Shown here: positions 41,728-48,794 of the stretch, one piece after another
Position numbering within the stretch: the stretch's first letter is position 1
Layout of the letters: each line of letters opens with the position of its first letter
Source of the DNA: Hominenteromicrobium mulieris
GTDB lineage: Bacteria > Bacillota > Clostridia > Oscillospirales > Acutalibacteraceae
Reading direction: 5' to 3'
Assembly: GCA_021029595.1 (NCBI GenBank)
Contig: JAJJOY010000004.1
Coordinates: 185,543 to 249,542, forward strand
DNA: 64,000 nt
Program-made: the position numbers and the translations under genes
Notes under the pieces: model-generated
Seen by the model: the letters and a program-made list of their open reading frames with translations, nothing else
Databases searched by the model: none
Told to the model about the DNA's origin: nothing

Positions 41728-42219
41728 TTATTTTCTTTTATAGCTTCTACATTTATCTTCTAGCAACGCAAAATCATTACATCTCCGAGCTAACGAGGTT
41801 GAATCACCATTGATCTGCTTGTGTTTATATAACGCAGCAGCATTCTTCTGAATCTTTTTCTGCACGGACTTTATGTAGCGATATTCAGCAAGAAGTAATG
41901 ATTTGTAATTGGGATCTTTGATCGTTTCAAAATTCACATATACACGTTCACTGTACGGTACAGGGAACATGTTATTCAAATTTATCACTGCATATCTGAG
42001 AATTTTGATAAAATCCAATCCCTCTTTCATTTTCTCGTGTTTTGGTTTAAAAGAAGACAAAGGTGCAAAATACTCCATGTCGTTTATCTGAAAAACGATT
42101 CCGATATACTTTCTCTGATTGGCTTGTCCCTTTTTACTATTATGAAATAAATGCGGTGCATACGGAGCAAGATAGTCAACATATTTTGCATTGATTTCGT
42201 AAAATCTGATATTATCCAT
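41728..42219 (-). CDS. ToxN/AbiQ-family endoribonuclease toxin (type III)
   Basis: 163 aa from ATG 42,219, chosen because GGAGGGG lies upstream. Family segments: DNIRFYEINAKYVDYL, RKYIGIVFQINDMEYFAPLSSFKPKH (about 33-60), and VINLNNMFPVPYSE (about 75-90). ToxN/AbiQ cuts RNA and is held inactive by the repeats of its own antitoxin RNA; several members abort phage infection. A promoter, a repeat-containing RNA and a terminator stand upstream in the expected order. Confidence 0.9.
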   Translation of the reverse strand: MDNIRFYEINAKYVDYLAPYAPHLFHNSKKGQANQRKYIGIVFQINDMEYFAPLSSFKPKHEKMKEGLDFIKILRYAVINLNNMFPVPYSERVYVNFETIKDPNYKSLLLAEYRYIKSVQKKIQKNAAALYKHKQINGDSTSLARRCNDFALLEDKCRSYKRK

Positions 42220-42241
42220 TTCCCCTCCAAGATAAAGAAAT

Positions 42242-42264
42242 AGGGCGGACACAAAGCCCGCCCT
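42242..42264 (-). terminator. Terminator between the antitoxin RNA and toxN
   Basis: AGGGCGGG-CTTTGTGT-CCGCCCT type stem followed by ATTTCTTT. In type III systems this leaky terminator sets the ratio of antitoxin RNA to toxin mRNA. Confidence 0.85.
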
Positions 42265-42400
42265 GCTAGGTTACGTTCGCATTCCGAGTAGCGAAACACT
42301 CACTTGTAAATGTCTTGATATAGAGCCAAGAGAAGCTCACGTATTAAATGTCTCACTTATGGGCTGAGATACACCCTCTAAGCGGAGATGCAATATCTCC
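42265..42400 (-). ncRNA. ToxI-type antitoxin RNA
   Basis: About 136 bases between the promoter and the terminator upstream of toxN. It holds two imperfect repeats of roughly 36 bases starting AGACATTTA (for example AGACATTTAATACGTGAGC and AGACATTTACAAGTGAGTG), each followed by a small hairpin. A preceding GGAGAT-ATTGC-ATCTCC hairpin may be a divergent unit. ToxN is expected to process it at each repeat. Confidence 0.78.
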
Positions 42401-42406
42401 ACTATT

Positions 42407-42435
42407 ATTATATGCAAAACAACTTTCTTTGTCAA
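42407..42435 (-). promoter_or_regulatory. Consensus promoter of the ToxIN locus
   Basis: Leftward TTGACA, 17-base spacer, TATAAT. Confidence 0.88.
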
Positions 42436-42448
42436 CAGATTTGCTGTT

Positions 42449-42477
42449 AAAAAACCGGAAGTACTTCCGGTTTTTTT
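42449..42477. repeat. ICE palindrome copy 13 (CCGG type)
   Basis: Between the divergent ToxIN promoter and the integrase gene. Here it is upstream of both genes, so an operator role fits better than a terminator role. Confidence 0.9.
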
Positions 42478-42547
42478 GCTTTTCATCTTCGCCTTTGTTA
42501 GAATTCAAGCACCCTATGTGGGGAATTTTAATAAAGGAAGTAGCAAC

Positions 42548-43459
42548 ATGTACGAAACAAACAAAAGGGATTACACACTCGGCGAATGGCTTGATATTTG
42601 GCTCGAAGAAATCGCGCCCACAAAGCGAAAGCCCAACACTATAAGCATTTACCGGGACGCCAGACGGCGGCTGCTGACCCATCACCCGGAGGCCGTCGGT
42701 ATTCTTCTCGTTGAGCTCAATGCTTTACAGGTTGAAGGCTGGCTGGACTCCATGCGGCAGAAGTATGCAAAGTCAACGCTGCGCCATATCCGCGTTATGC
42801 TGAATCAAGCATACAAATCCGCAATAAAGGGACATAACTGTGACGATAATCCCGTTAAAGACGCAGCACTTCCCGCCGCGCGAGAAAAAGAAGTTAAAGC
42901 GCTTACACAACGAGAACAGGCCGCATTTGAAGGATGTTTTCACATACTGAAAAAACCGATAGATGAATACATTCTGCGCATGTATTTATTGACCGGTCTG
43001 CGCCGGGATGAGCTACGCCTGATGCAATGGCGGCAATACGATCCGCAAAACCGCACGCTCAAAATTCCTGAAAGCAAAACCGAGGCCGGTGTCCGTCTTC
43101 TCCCTGTTTTGCCAGAGGCCGCCGCCATACTCTACATGATCCGGTGCAGCACCGAGTATAACAAGCCGCATGACTATATATTCAGCGTGGCTGATAACGG
43201 GAATAAACCGTTCAGCACCTATCATTTGCGCTATATCTGTACACGCGTTTCAAAGGCCGCCGGTATTTGCCATGTGAACCCTCACATGCTGCGGCACACC
43301 TTTGCTACACGGCTGATAGAAAAAGGCGCCGACCCGAAAAGCGTCTCTATGCTTCTGGGGCACAAAAACGTTGTTTTCACGCTGCAAAAATACGTTTCGC
43401 CGGATATGGAGCACCTTGAAACAGAAATTATGCGTCTTTCTCAAATCAAAAAATCCTGA
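42548..43459 (+). CDS. int: Tyrosine-recombinase integrase of the ICE
   Basis: 303 aa, ATG 42,548 with AAAGGAAG. SAM-like N-terminal core-binding domain (YTLGEWLDIWLEEIAPTKRKPNTISIYRDA) and a catalytic domain with Arg in TGLRRDEL (about 160), HMLRHTFATRL (about 263-273), LLGHK (about 287) and the Tyr nucleophile in LQKYVSP (about 293). It should cut at the tRNA-Val 3' half. It sits about 1 kb from attR. No excisionase is recognised nearby. Confidence 0.95.
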   Translation: MYETNKRDYTLGEWLDIWLEEIAPTKRKPNTISIYRDARRRLLTHHPEAVGILLVELNALQVEGWLDSMRQKYAKSTLRHIRVMLNQAYKSAIKGHNCDDNPVKDAALPAAREKEVKALTQREQAAFEGCFHILKKPIDEYILRMYLLTGLRRDELRLMQWRQYDPQNRTLKIPESKTEAGVRLLPVLPEAAAILYMIRCSTEYNKPHDYIFSVADNGNKPFSTYHLRYICTRVSKAAGICHVNPHMLRHTFATRLIEKGADPKSVSMLLGHKNVVFTLQKYVSPDMEHLETEIMRLSQIKKS

Positions 43460-43505
43460 AAAATAAAAAAATTCGAGAAATTTTTCCCGAATTTTAAAAA
43501 AAGAC

Positions 43506-43534
43506 TTGAAATTTACGGCTTATAGTAGTAAAAT
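43506..43534 (+). promoter_or_regulatory. Promoter downstream of int
   Basis: TTGAAA, 17-base spacer, TAAAAT, leading into a predicted ~200-base transcript that ends at the terminator 43,697-43,740. Confidence 0.65.
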
Positions 43535-43546
43535 ATATATTGCAAA

Positions 43547-43675
43547 ATGAATAAAGCCCCACTAAATCAAAAAATTATTAGACAATTTTTTGATTTATTC
43601 CGTTCAGATGCGACAACATCTAAAGGAACTCGTGAAGCTTATACTCATATTGTGTTTAATACGTATGTATTATAA
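43547..43675 (+). CDS. Small ORF of 42 aa downstream of int
   Basis: MNKAPLNQKIIRQFFDLF... with a charged middle and no membrane segment. It begins only about six bases after the expected transcription start, so there is no room for a ribosome site; it would be translated as a leaderless message. Either a tiny regulatory protein or an accidental frame in a non-coding RNA. Confidence 0.35.
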   Translation: MNKAPLNQKIIRQFFDLFRSDATTSKGTREAYTHIVFNTYVL

Positions 43676-43696
43676 CACATTATAAGTCTGTGTTCA

Positions 43697-43740
43697 AGAG
43701 CCTTTTGCTGTTACATCTGCGGAAGGCTCTCTTTTATTTT
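43697..43740 (+). terminator. Strong terminator of the short transcript
   Basis: AGAGCCTT...AAGGCTCT stem followed by CTTTTATTTT. Confidence 0.85.
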
Positions 43741-43764
43741 GCCCGTACCTTGACAATCGAATGA

Positions 43765-43895
43765 ACCCACAGACGAGAATACCCGGCGCAAATCAGTGTG
43801 CATGTGCACGCCTCTACAATGGGAATCACGCGGATAAGCGCGACCGGACAAACCTGATCGTGCCGCACGTACAGGAACGGCGTCTGAGGATGGGT
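43765..43895. ncRNA. Compact multi-stem structured element, family unknown
   Basis: Closed by ACCCACAGACG (43,765) pairing with CGTCTG-AGGA-TGGGT (43,881). Inside are a GGCG...GTGC-ATGT-GCAC...GCC arm, a CGCG-GATAAG-CGCG hairpin, and the symmetrical hairpin CCTG-AT-CGTG-CCG-CACG-TA-CAGG. The number of nested perfect stems argues for a functional RNA or DNA fold. The strand is unclear. I could not assign a family from memory. Confidence 0.65.
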
Positions 43896-43912
43896 CAATA
43901 AACCAAATCAGA

Positions 43913-43982
43913 AAATTTTCTACTAATAGATGTGCTCAGTTCGTTTTCGGATTGAGCACATACATTAGGAGAAAATCTCCTT
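43913..43982. repeat. Structured tandem repeat, unit 1
   Basis: Outer stem ATTTTCTACTAAT/ATTAGGAGAAAAT encloses a GTGCTCAGT...ATTGAGCAC hairpin. The right arm can instead fold into AGGAGA-AAA-TCTCCT. Confidence 0.75.
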
Positions 43983-44019
43983 GTTTTGGAAATGACACAA
44001 GGTCATCAAACCAAGTAAA

Positions 44020-44087
44020 CAATTTTCTGCTAATCGATGAGCTCAGTCCGAATGAACTGATCTCATACATTAGGAGAAAATCTCCTT
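44020..44087. repeat. Structured tandem repeat, unit 2
   Basis: Same plan as unit 1: ATTTTCTGCTAAT outer arm, GAGCTCAGT...ACTGATCTC inner hairpin, and an identical TACATTAGGAGAAAATCTCC right arm. The inner stems differ in sequence but keep pairing. It ends one base before the 414-bp repeat. Confidence 0.75.
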
Positions 44088-44091
44088 ACTC

Positions 44092-44166
44092 TGGAGGTGA
44101 CACCCGGATTTGAACCGGGGAATCAGGGTTTTGCAGACCCTTGCCTTACCACTTGGCTATGTCACC
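44092..44166 (-). tRNA. tRNA-Cys (GCA), right copy
   Basis: As the left copy except AA in place of GT next to the anticodon stem; both versions fold. Confidence 0.93.
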
Positions 44167-44206
44167 ATTTTGAAAAAGACGCCTTAACTTCAGCGTCTTT
44201 TTCTTT

Positions 44207-44282
44207 TGGAGCGGACGACGAGGCTCGAACTCGCTACCTCCACCTTGGCAAGGTGGCGCTCTACCAGATGAGCTACGTCCGC
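44207..44282 (-). tRNA. tRNA-Gly (GCC), right copy
   Basis: Identical to the left copy. Confidence 0.93.
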
Positions 44283-44285
44283 ATA

Positions 44286-44361
44286 TGGTGCCTCCGATCG
44301 GAATCGAACCAATGACACGGGGATTTTCAGTCCCCTGCTCTACCAACTGAGCTACAGAGGC
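44286..44361 (-). tRNA. tRNA-Phe (GAA), right copy
   Basis: Identical to the left copy. Confidence 0.93.
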
Positions 44362-44366
44362 AAATG

Positions 44367-44443
44367 TGGCGACCCGGAACGGGCTCGAACCGTCGACCTC
44401 TAGCGTGACAGGCTAGCGTTCTAACCAGCTGAACTACCGGGCC
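44367..44443 (-). tRNA. tRNA-Asp (GTC), right copy
   Basis: Identical to the left copy. Confidence 0.93.
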
Positions 44444-44448
44444 ACATT

Positions 44449-44525
44449 TGGTGGGGACAATAGGACTCGAACCTATGACCCCCTGCTTGTAAGGCAGGTG
44501 CTCTAACCAGCTGAGCTATACCCCC
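44449..44525 (-). tRNA. tRNA-Val (TAC), intact; ICE attR
   Basis: Complete cloverleaf starting GGGGGTATAGCTCAG with encoded CCA. The 3' half matches the truncated copy at 5270-5323, so the gene is rebuilt by ICE sequence at the right junction. Confidence 0.95.
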
Positions 44526-44604
44526 AAACAGCATCGCTTTTCAGAAATCTTTCAACAGAACTTGCGGCTCTTTTGAAGTCTTATGCCTTCCAGCGACGTT
44601 GTAT

Positions 44605-44633
44605 ATATTACCACATGCTTATTAAAAAGTCAA
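44605..44633 (-). promoter_or_regulatory. Promoter of the tRNA array
   Basis: Leftward TTGACT, 17-base spacer, TAATAT, about 75 bases upstream of tRNA-Val. Only the right copy of the array has this promoter. Confidence 0.75.
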
Positions 44634-44661
44634 TACCTTTTCCAAAACTTTTTCAAAAAAG

Positions 44662-45567
44662 TTATTTTGAGGCATTTTTACGCTTTTCGCGCACGCTTTC
44701 GGCAAGCTCGTGCAGCTCCTCTTTTGTGAAGTAATACTTGCGGCAGCAGTACGGACACACCGCTTCCACCTTGCCGTCCACAGCCGGCAGCGTATCGATT
44801 TCATCCGGCTCCAAGGTCGCAAGGGCATTATAATACTTCTCACGGCTGCATGTGCAGGCGTAGTGCACGGGGATTTCCTCCAGCTTTTCGACTTCAAAGC
44901 CCGTGAGCGCCGTGTCGACCATCTGCTCCACGGTCATGCCCTTTGCAAGCATGGTGGTGACAGGCTCCAGCGTTGCGATATTCGCTTCCAGCTTTTCAAT
45001 GTCCTGCGGCAGCGCGCCGGGCAGCACTTGAATGAGCAGACCGCCTGCAAGCAGCACGCCGTTCGTGTTCGGGTCTACAAGCACGCCGAGTGCGCACACC
45101 GTGGGGATCTGCTCGCTCACGGCGTAATAATTCGTGATGTCCTCGGCGATCTCGCCGCTGACGAGCTCCACTTGGCCCATATACGGCTCTCCCGTACCGT
45201 AGCTGCGGATGACACCAAGGCGGCCGTCTGTACCGACTGCGGCGCTGACGTCCAGCTTGCCGTTCGGCTTCAGGGGCACGTCTACGTTCGGATTGTCCAC
45301 ACAGCCGCGCACATTGCCGTGGCTGTCGGAGATTGCCGTGACGGTGCCGATGGGACCGCCGCCGTTTATGCGCAACGTGAGCGTAGCATGCTCTTGCTTT
45401 TGCATAGCGCCCATGATGGACGCCGCGGTAAGCAGTCTTCCAAGCGCAGCGGAAGCCGTGGCGCTGAGGCCGTGCAGCCTCTGCGCGGTATATACCGTAT
45501 CGCTTGAATCGATTGCGGAGGCCATAAGTGCGCCGTCCGATGTGATGCAGCGAATAATCCTATCCAA
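44662..45567 (-). CDS. hslO: Hsp33 redox-regulated chaperone
   Basis: 301 aa. N-terminal Hsp33 domain (AQRLHGLSATASAALGRLLTAASIMGA; LRINGGGPIGTVTAISD) and the C-terminal zinc switch CTC (about 237-239) and CPYC (about 271-274). Oxidation of these cysteines activates holdase function in oxidative stress, relevant for an anaerobe. It precedes the tRNA array in the same direction. Confidence 0.95.
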   Translation of the reverse strand: MDRIIRCITSDGALMASAIDSSDTVYTAQRLHGLSATASAALGRLLTAASIMGAMQKQEHATLTLRINGGGPIGTVTAISDSHGNVRGCVDNPNVDVPLKPNGKLDVSAAVGTDGRLGVIRSYGTGEPYMGQVELVSGEIAEDITNYYAVSEQIPTVCALGVLVDPNTNGVLLAGGLLIQVLPGALPQDIEKLEANIATLEPVTTMLAKGMTVEQMVDTALTGFEVEKLEEIPVHYACTCSREKYYNALATLEPDEIDTLPAVDGKVEAVCPYCCRKYYFTKEELHELAESVREKRKNASK

Positions 45568-45591
45568 TGAAATTCTTCCTTTCGGAGCGTT

Positions 45592-46374
45592 TTACGGAGC
45601 AATATCGTCCTTAAAAACGCCGTTTTGTGAGTTTGTGATGTGTGCGGCGAAAATAATGCGCTGCTCCTCCGGCTTCGGCGCGTCGAAAGAGAGGTCACCG
45701 AAGACCTCCACCCTATCAAAGCCGGACTTTTTCAGCATTTCCGTCAGCTTCTCCACGCTGTATGCGTGCTCAAAGAAATGCTCGCTGCTGCGCGTATAGA
45801 CCTTACCCTCTTTCTCAAAGAAATCGAGAGAGATCGCCACACTGTGATCCTGCGGATTATAGCGGTTCTGCCATGCGCAGTAAATATCCGCAAGGTCGTA
45901 AATATAGGTGTTGTTGCCCAGCACCTTTTCGTGCTTATAGAGCGTGTTTACGTCGAAAATGAACCAGCTGTCGTTATCCATGAAAAACGCCACGCGGTCA
46001 AATGCCGCCTGCACCTGCGCTTCGCCGGAGAGGTGGTTGATGCTGTCCAGCGAACAGAACACCGTGTTGACCGTGCCGAACAGGTCGAGCGTCTGCATTT
46101 TCTGACAAAGGAACATCACATCGGCTTCCATGTCGTAAGCCTTGTCCTTCGCTTCGGACAGCATGGCGATGGAGCCGTCCACGCCGTACACATCCATGCC
46201 AAGCTTATAAAGCTCCAGCGTAAGGCTGCCGGTACCGCAGGCAAGGTCTAAGACGATGCCCGGTTCATGGTGGAGATGCTCGAGTAGCTTCTTTAAATAC
46301 GCCGCGCGGCCCTTATAATCCACGTTCGCGGTCAACGCATCGTAATAGCGCGCAAAAACGTCGTAGCCGGCCAT
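45592..46374 (-). CDS. Class I SAM-dependent methyltransferase
   Basis: 260 aa. Motif I VLDLACGTGSLTLEL (about 41-55), GVDGSIAML as the adenosyl-binding acidic loop, and the CSLDSINHLSG segment seen in clostridial ubiE-like methyltransferases. Substrate unknown. The start overlaps the yerC stop, so it is co-transcribed with yerC. Confidence 0.85.
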   Translation of the reverse strand: MAGYDVFARYYDALTANVDYKGRAAYLKKLLEHLHHEPGIVLDLACGTGSLTLELYKLGMDVYGVDGSIAMLSEAKDKAYDMEADVMFLCQKMQTLDLFGTVNTVFCSLDSINHLSGEAQVQAAFDRVAFFMDNDSWFIFDVNTLYKHEKVLGNNTYIYDLADIYCAWQNRYNPQDHSVAISLDFFEKEGKVYTRSSEHFFEHAYSVEKLTEMLKKSGFDRVEVFGDLSFDAPKPEEQRIIFAAHITNSQNGVFKDDIAP

Positions 46375-46679
46375 TAGTCCTCTTTTCCGCCGCCGGTCAA
46401 CAGGCGCTCAAAAATCAGTGTGTAGCCGTCGCTGCCGTAATTCAAAGAGCGATTGACACGGCTGATGGTCGCAGTGGAAGCGCCGGTCTTATCGACGATG
46501 TCGCTGTACACGTGGCGCTCGCTGAGCATTTTGGCAACCGCAATGCGCTGCGACATGGCTTTCAGCTCCGGCACGGTGCAGAGATCTTCAAAAAATTTAT
46601 AGCATTCCTCGCGGTTTTTCAGCGTGAGAATAGCATCAAAAAGGAAATCAACGTTTTCATCATGCAGTTTGGTGTTCAT
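46374..46679 (-). CDS. YerC/YecD-family TrpR-like regulator
   Basis: 101 aa from ATG 46,679, with AAAGGAAC upstream; a longer reading to 46,727 is not needed. LFDAILTLKNREECYKFFEDLCTVPELKAMSQRIAVAKML and the HTH YSDIVDKTGASTATISRVNRSL match the family. Probably a small transcription regulator of unknown signal. Confidence 0.9.
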   Translation of the reverse strand: MNTKLHDENVDFLFDAILTLKNREECYKFFEDLCTVPELKAMSQRIAVAKMLSERHVYSDIVDKTGASTATISRVNRSLNYGSDGYTLIFERLLTGGGKED

Positions 46680-46715
46680 TGTTTCTGTGTTCCTTTCTTT
46701 ATGAATTTGCATCCG

Positions 46716-46760
46716 AAAACGGCGCATTTATGCCATAAAGCACCAAATGCGCCGTCTTTT
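46716..46760. terminator. Terminator of lysA
   Basis: Stem ACGGCGCATTT/AAATGCGCCGT with T-rich flanks between lysA and yerC. Confidence 0.85.
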
Positions 46761-46853
46761 CGTCAACGAGGTTCTTTACTTTTTTATTTTAACATACAAA
46801 AGCACAAAAGTAAACACCGAAATCAAGAAATTTTTGCACAGCAGTGCGTGAAA

Positions 46854-48152
46854 TCACACATCGTTGCGCACGAGGTCTTCATAGGTCTCCCCTTTGATGA
46901 TGACACGGGATTCTCCGCCGCGAACCATGACGACCGGAGGACGCGTGTTGCGGTTGTAATTCGATGCCATGGAGTAGTTGTACGCGCCGGTGGAGAGCAC
47001 CGCTAGAATATCGCCGACCTCGGGCTTTTGAATGAGCGTGTTCTCCTGAATGAGGTCGCCGCTTTCGCAGCACTTGCCGGCTATGGTCGCCGTAAAGTCT
47101 GCGGGCTCGTTCGCCTTATTTGCGATGAGGCAAGTGTAATCCGACTGATAGAGCGCGTAACGCGGGTTTTCATACATGCCGCCGTCAATAGCCACATATG
47201 TACGCACATTCGGGATGGTCTTGATATCGCCGACGGTGTACAGCGTGAGGCCGGCCTCGCACACGATGGAGCGTCCCGGCTCAATGTAAATATACGGCAC
47301 CTGAATACCGTACTCCTTGCAGGCAGCATGCACGGCTTCGGAAACGTCGCTCATGTAATCTTCATACGGCACGGCTGCATCGGCTTCCTTGTACTTTACG
47401 CCGAAGCCGCCGCCGAGGTTGAGGTGTGTCAGCGTTTTACCGAGCTCTGTATGGATCTTGTTATAGAACTTCAGCATGACCTGCGCCGCCAGCACGAACG
47501 GGGCTTTGTCGAAAATCTGCGAGCCGATGTGGCAGTGCAGACCGATGAGCTCTACATTTTCGCACGCGACGGCTTCCTTTACGGCTTCAAACGCCTCGCC
47601 GTTTTCAAGCGCAAAGCCGAACTTGGAATCGATCTGACCCGTGCGGATAAACTCATGCGTGTGGGCGTCAATGCCGGGCTTGATGCGCATGGAAATGGAC
47701 GTAACGACGCCTTTTTCCGCAGAGAGCTTTTCAATGCGGTGCAGCTCGTTTAAGTTATCAACGACAATGTCGCCTACGCCGCTTTCAAGCGCATAGCGGA
47801 GTTCCTGCATTGTTTTATTGTTGCCATGGAAATGAATGTGTTTTGCATCCACACCCGCTGCAAGGGCGGTATACAGCTCGCCGCCGGAGACGACGTCGAG
47901 GTCTAAGCCTTCTTCGGTCACGATACGGCAAATCTCTTTGCAGCAGAACGCCTTACTGGCATACAGCGCGGTGCCGTTTCCATTATAGTGGCGCTCAAAC
48001 GAAGACTTATAGCGGCGGCAAACGCTGCGGATCTCATCTTCGCTCATCACATACAGCGCGGTGCCATACTTTTCGGCAAGCTCCACGGTGTCGCAGCCGC
48101 TGATCGTCAGGTGGCCTTTTTCATTGACATTGTAACAATCGGATACAAACAT
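46854..48152 (-). CDS. lysA: Diaminopimelate decarboxylase
   Basis: About 432 aa from ATG 48,152, preferred because GAAGGGA is then well spaced; ATG 48,161 would leave one base. PLP Lys in ALYASKAFCCKEI (about 54), HFHGNNK, GLHCHIGSQI, NLGGGFGVKY and the CCESGD active-site Cys segment (about 373). Converts meso-DAP to lysine. Confidence 0.95.
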   Translation of the reverse strand: MFVSDCYNVNEKGHLTISGCDTVELAEKYGTALYVMSEDEIRSVCRRYKSSFERHYNGNGTALYASKAFCCKEICRIVTEEGLDLDVVSGGELYTALAAGVDAKHIHFHGNNKTMQELRYALESGVGDIVVDNLNELHRIEKLSAEKGVVTSISMRIKPGIDAHTHEFIRTGQIDSKFGFALENGEAFEAVKEAVACENVELIGLHCHIGSQIFDKAPFVLAAQVMLKFYNKIHTELGKTLTHLNLGGGFGVKYKEADAAVPYEDYMSDVSEAVHAACKEYGIQVPYIYIEPGRSIVCEAGLTLYTVGDIKTIPNVRTYVAIDGGMYENPRYALYQSDYTCLIANKANEPADFTATIAGKCCESGDLIQENTLIQKPEVGDILAVLSTGAYNYSMASNYNRNTRPPVVMVRGGESRVIIKGETYEDLVRNDV

Positions 48153-48199
48153 ATTTTTCATTCCCTTCAAAAAGTGGTGGATCTATACTTCGCAGCTGC

Positions 48200-48784
48200 T
48201 CAGTTACCCAAAACGGCAGCTTCGATGTGCTGTTTCAGCGTCTCCAAACCGAAGCCGGTCTGGGAGGAATACGGGATGAACGGGATTTCATGCTCACGGA
48301 ACAGGTCCTCAAAATACGCGTTCTGCGTGTTGAACTGCGTTTTGTTCAGCTTATCGCTTTTCGTACAGACGACGAGGAACGGCAGGTCACGCTCGATAAG
48401 GAAGTTAATCATATCGAAATCGTCCGCAGTCGGCTCATGGCGCATATCGAGAATTTGGATGACGAGCGCCACGTTGCGCTCTGCATCAAAATATCCCTGC
48501 ATCAGCTTTGCCCAGCGCTGCTTTTCGTTTTGTGAAACCTTGGCGTAGCCGTAGCCCGGCAAGTCTACAAAGCGGCACTCCGGCAGACGGAAAAAGTTGA
48601 TGGTCGCCGTTTTGCCGGGCGTGGCGCTGACGCGTGCAAGCGCCTTGCGGTTGACGAGCTTATTGATGAGCGAGGATTTGCCCACATTGGATTTACCGGA
48701 AAAAACGATCTCCGGCAAGTCCGACTTTTTGAGCTGATCCGCGCGACCGGCGGCAGCTTCAAATTCTACTGACTGAAAATTCAC
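48200..48784 (-). CDS. engB: Ribosome-biogenesis GTPase EngB/YsxC
   Basis: 194 aa. G1 GKSNVGKSSL (about 28-37), G2 region T in GKTATINFF, G3 DLPGYGYA (about 73-80), G4 TKSDKL (about 140-145). Needed for 50S assembly. It lies 10 bases after lon, the common lon-engB order. Confidence 0.95.
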   Translation of the reverse strand: MNFQSVEFEAAAGRADQLKKSDLPEIVFSGKSNVGKSSLINKLVNRKALARVSATPGKTATINFFRLPECRFVDLPGYGYAKVSQNEKQRWAKLMQGYFDAERNVALVIQILDMRHEPTADDFDMINFLIERDLPFLVVCTKSDKLNKTQFNTQNAYFEDLFREHEIPFIPYSSQTGFGLETLKQHIEAAVLGN

Positions 48785-48794
48785 GGTGTTCCCC

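Larger units (their letters stand above)
5270..44502. mobile_element. 39.2-kb integrative and conjugative element in tRNA-Val
   Basis: Bounded by the tRNA-Val junctions at 5323 and 44,502. It carries a tyrosine integrase beside the right end, a MOBP-type relaxase, a VirD4-like coupling ATPase, a VirB4 ATPase, VirB6-, PrgI- and pilin-like membrane proteins, a cell-wall hydrolase and an adhesin: a complete conjugation set of Gram-positive type. It also has ParAB and a RepA_N initiator, so it probably replicates as a plasmid when excised. A dispersed palindrome found 13 times marks the whole element and is absent from both flanks. The circular form is predicted at 39,179 bp. Confidence 0.92.
44089..44502. 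repeat. 414-bp direct repeat, right copy
   Basis: Second copy of the tRNA array segment; offset from the left copy is exactly 39,179 bases. Everything left of the tRNA-Val 3' end in this copy should belong to the ICE if crossover is in tRNA-Val. Confidence 0.95.

Noticed and set aside
5964..42477. Palindrome as part of an insertion sequence or MITE
   Set aside because: It has no longer conserved flanks, no target duplication pattern and no transposase in the ICE; only copies 4 and 5 share upstream sequence.
43741..44088. Group II intron or its remnant
   Set aside because: No domain V-like hairpin, no GTGCG-type intron start and no reverse transcriptase gene.
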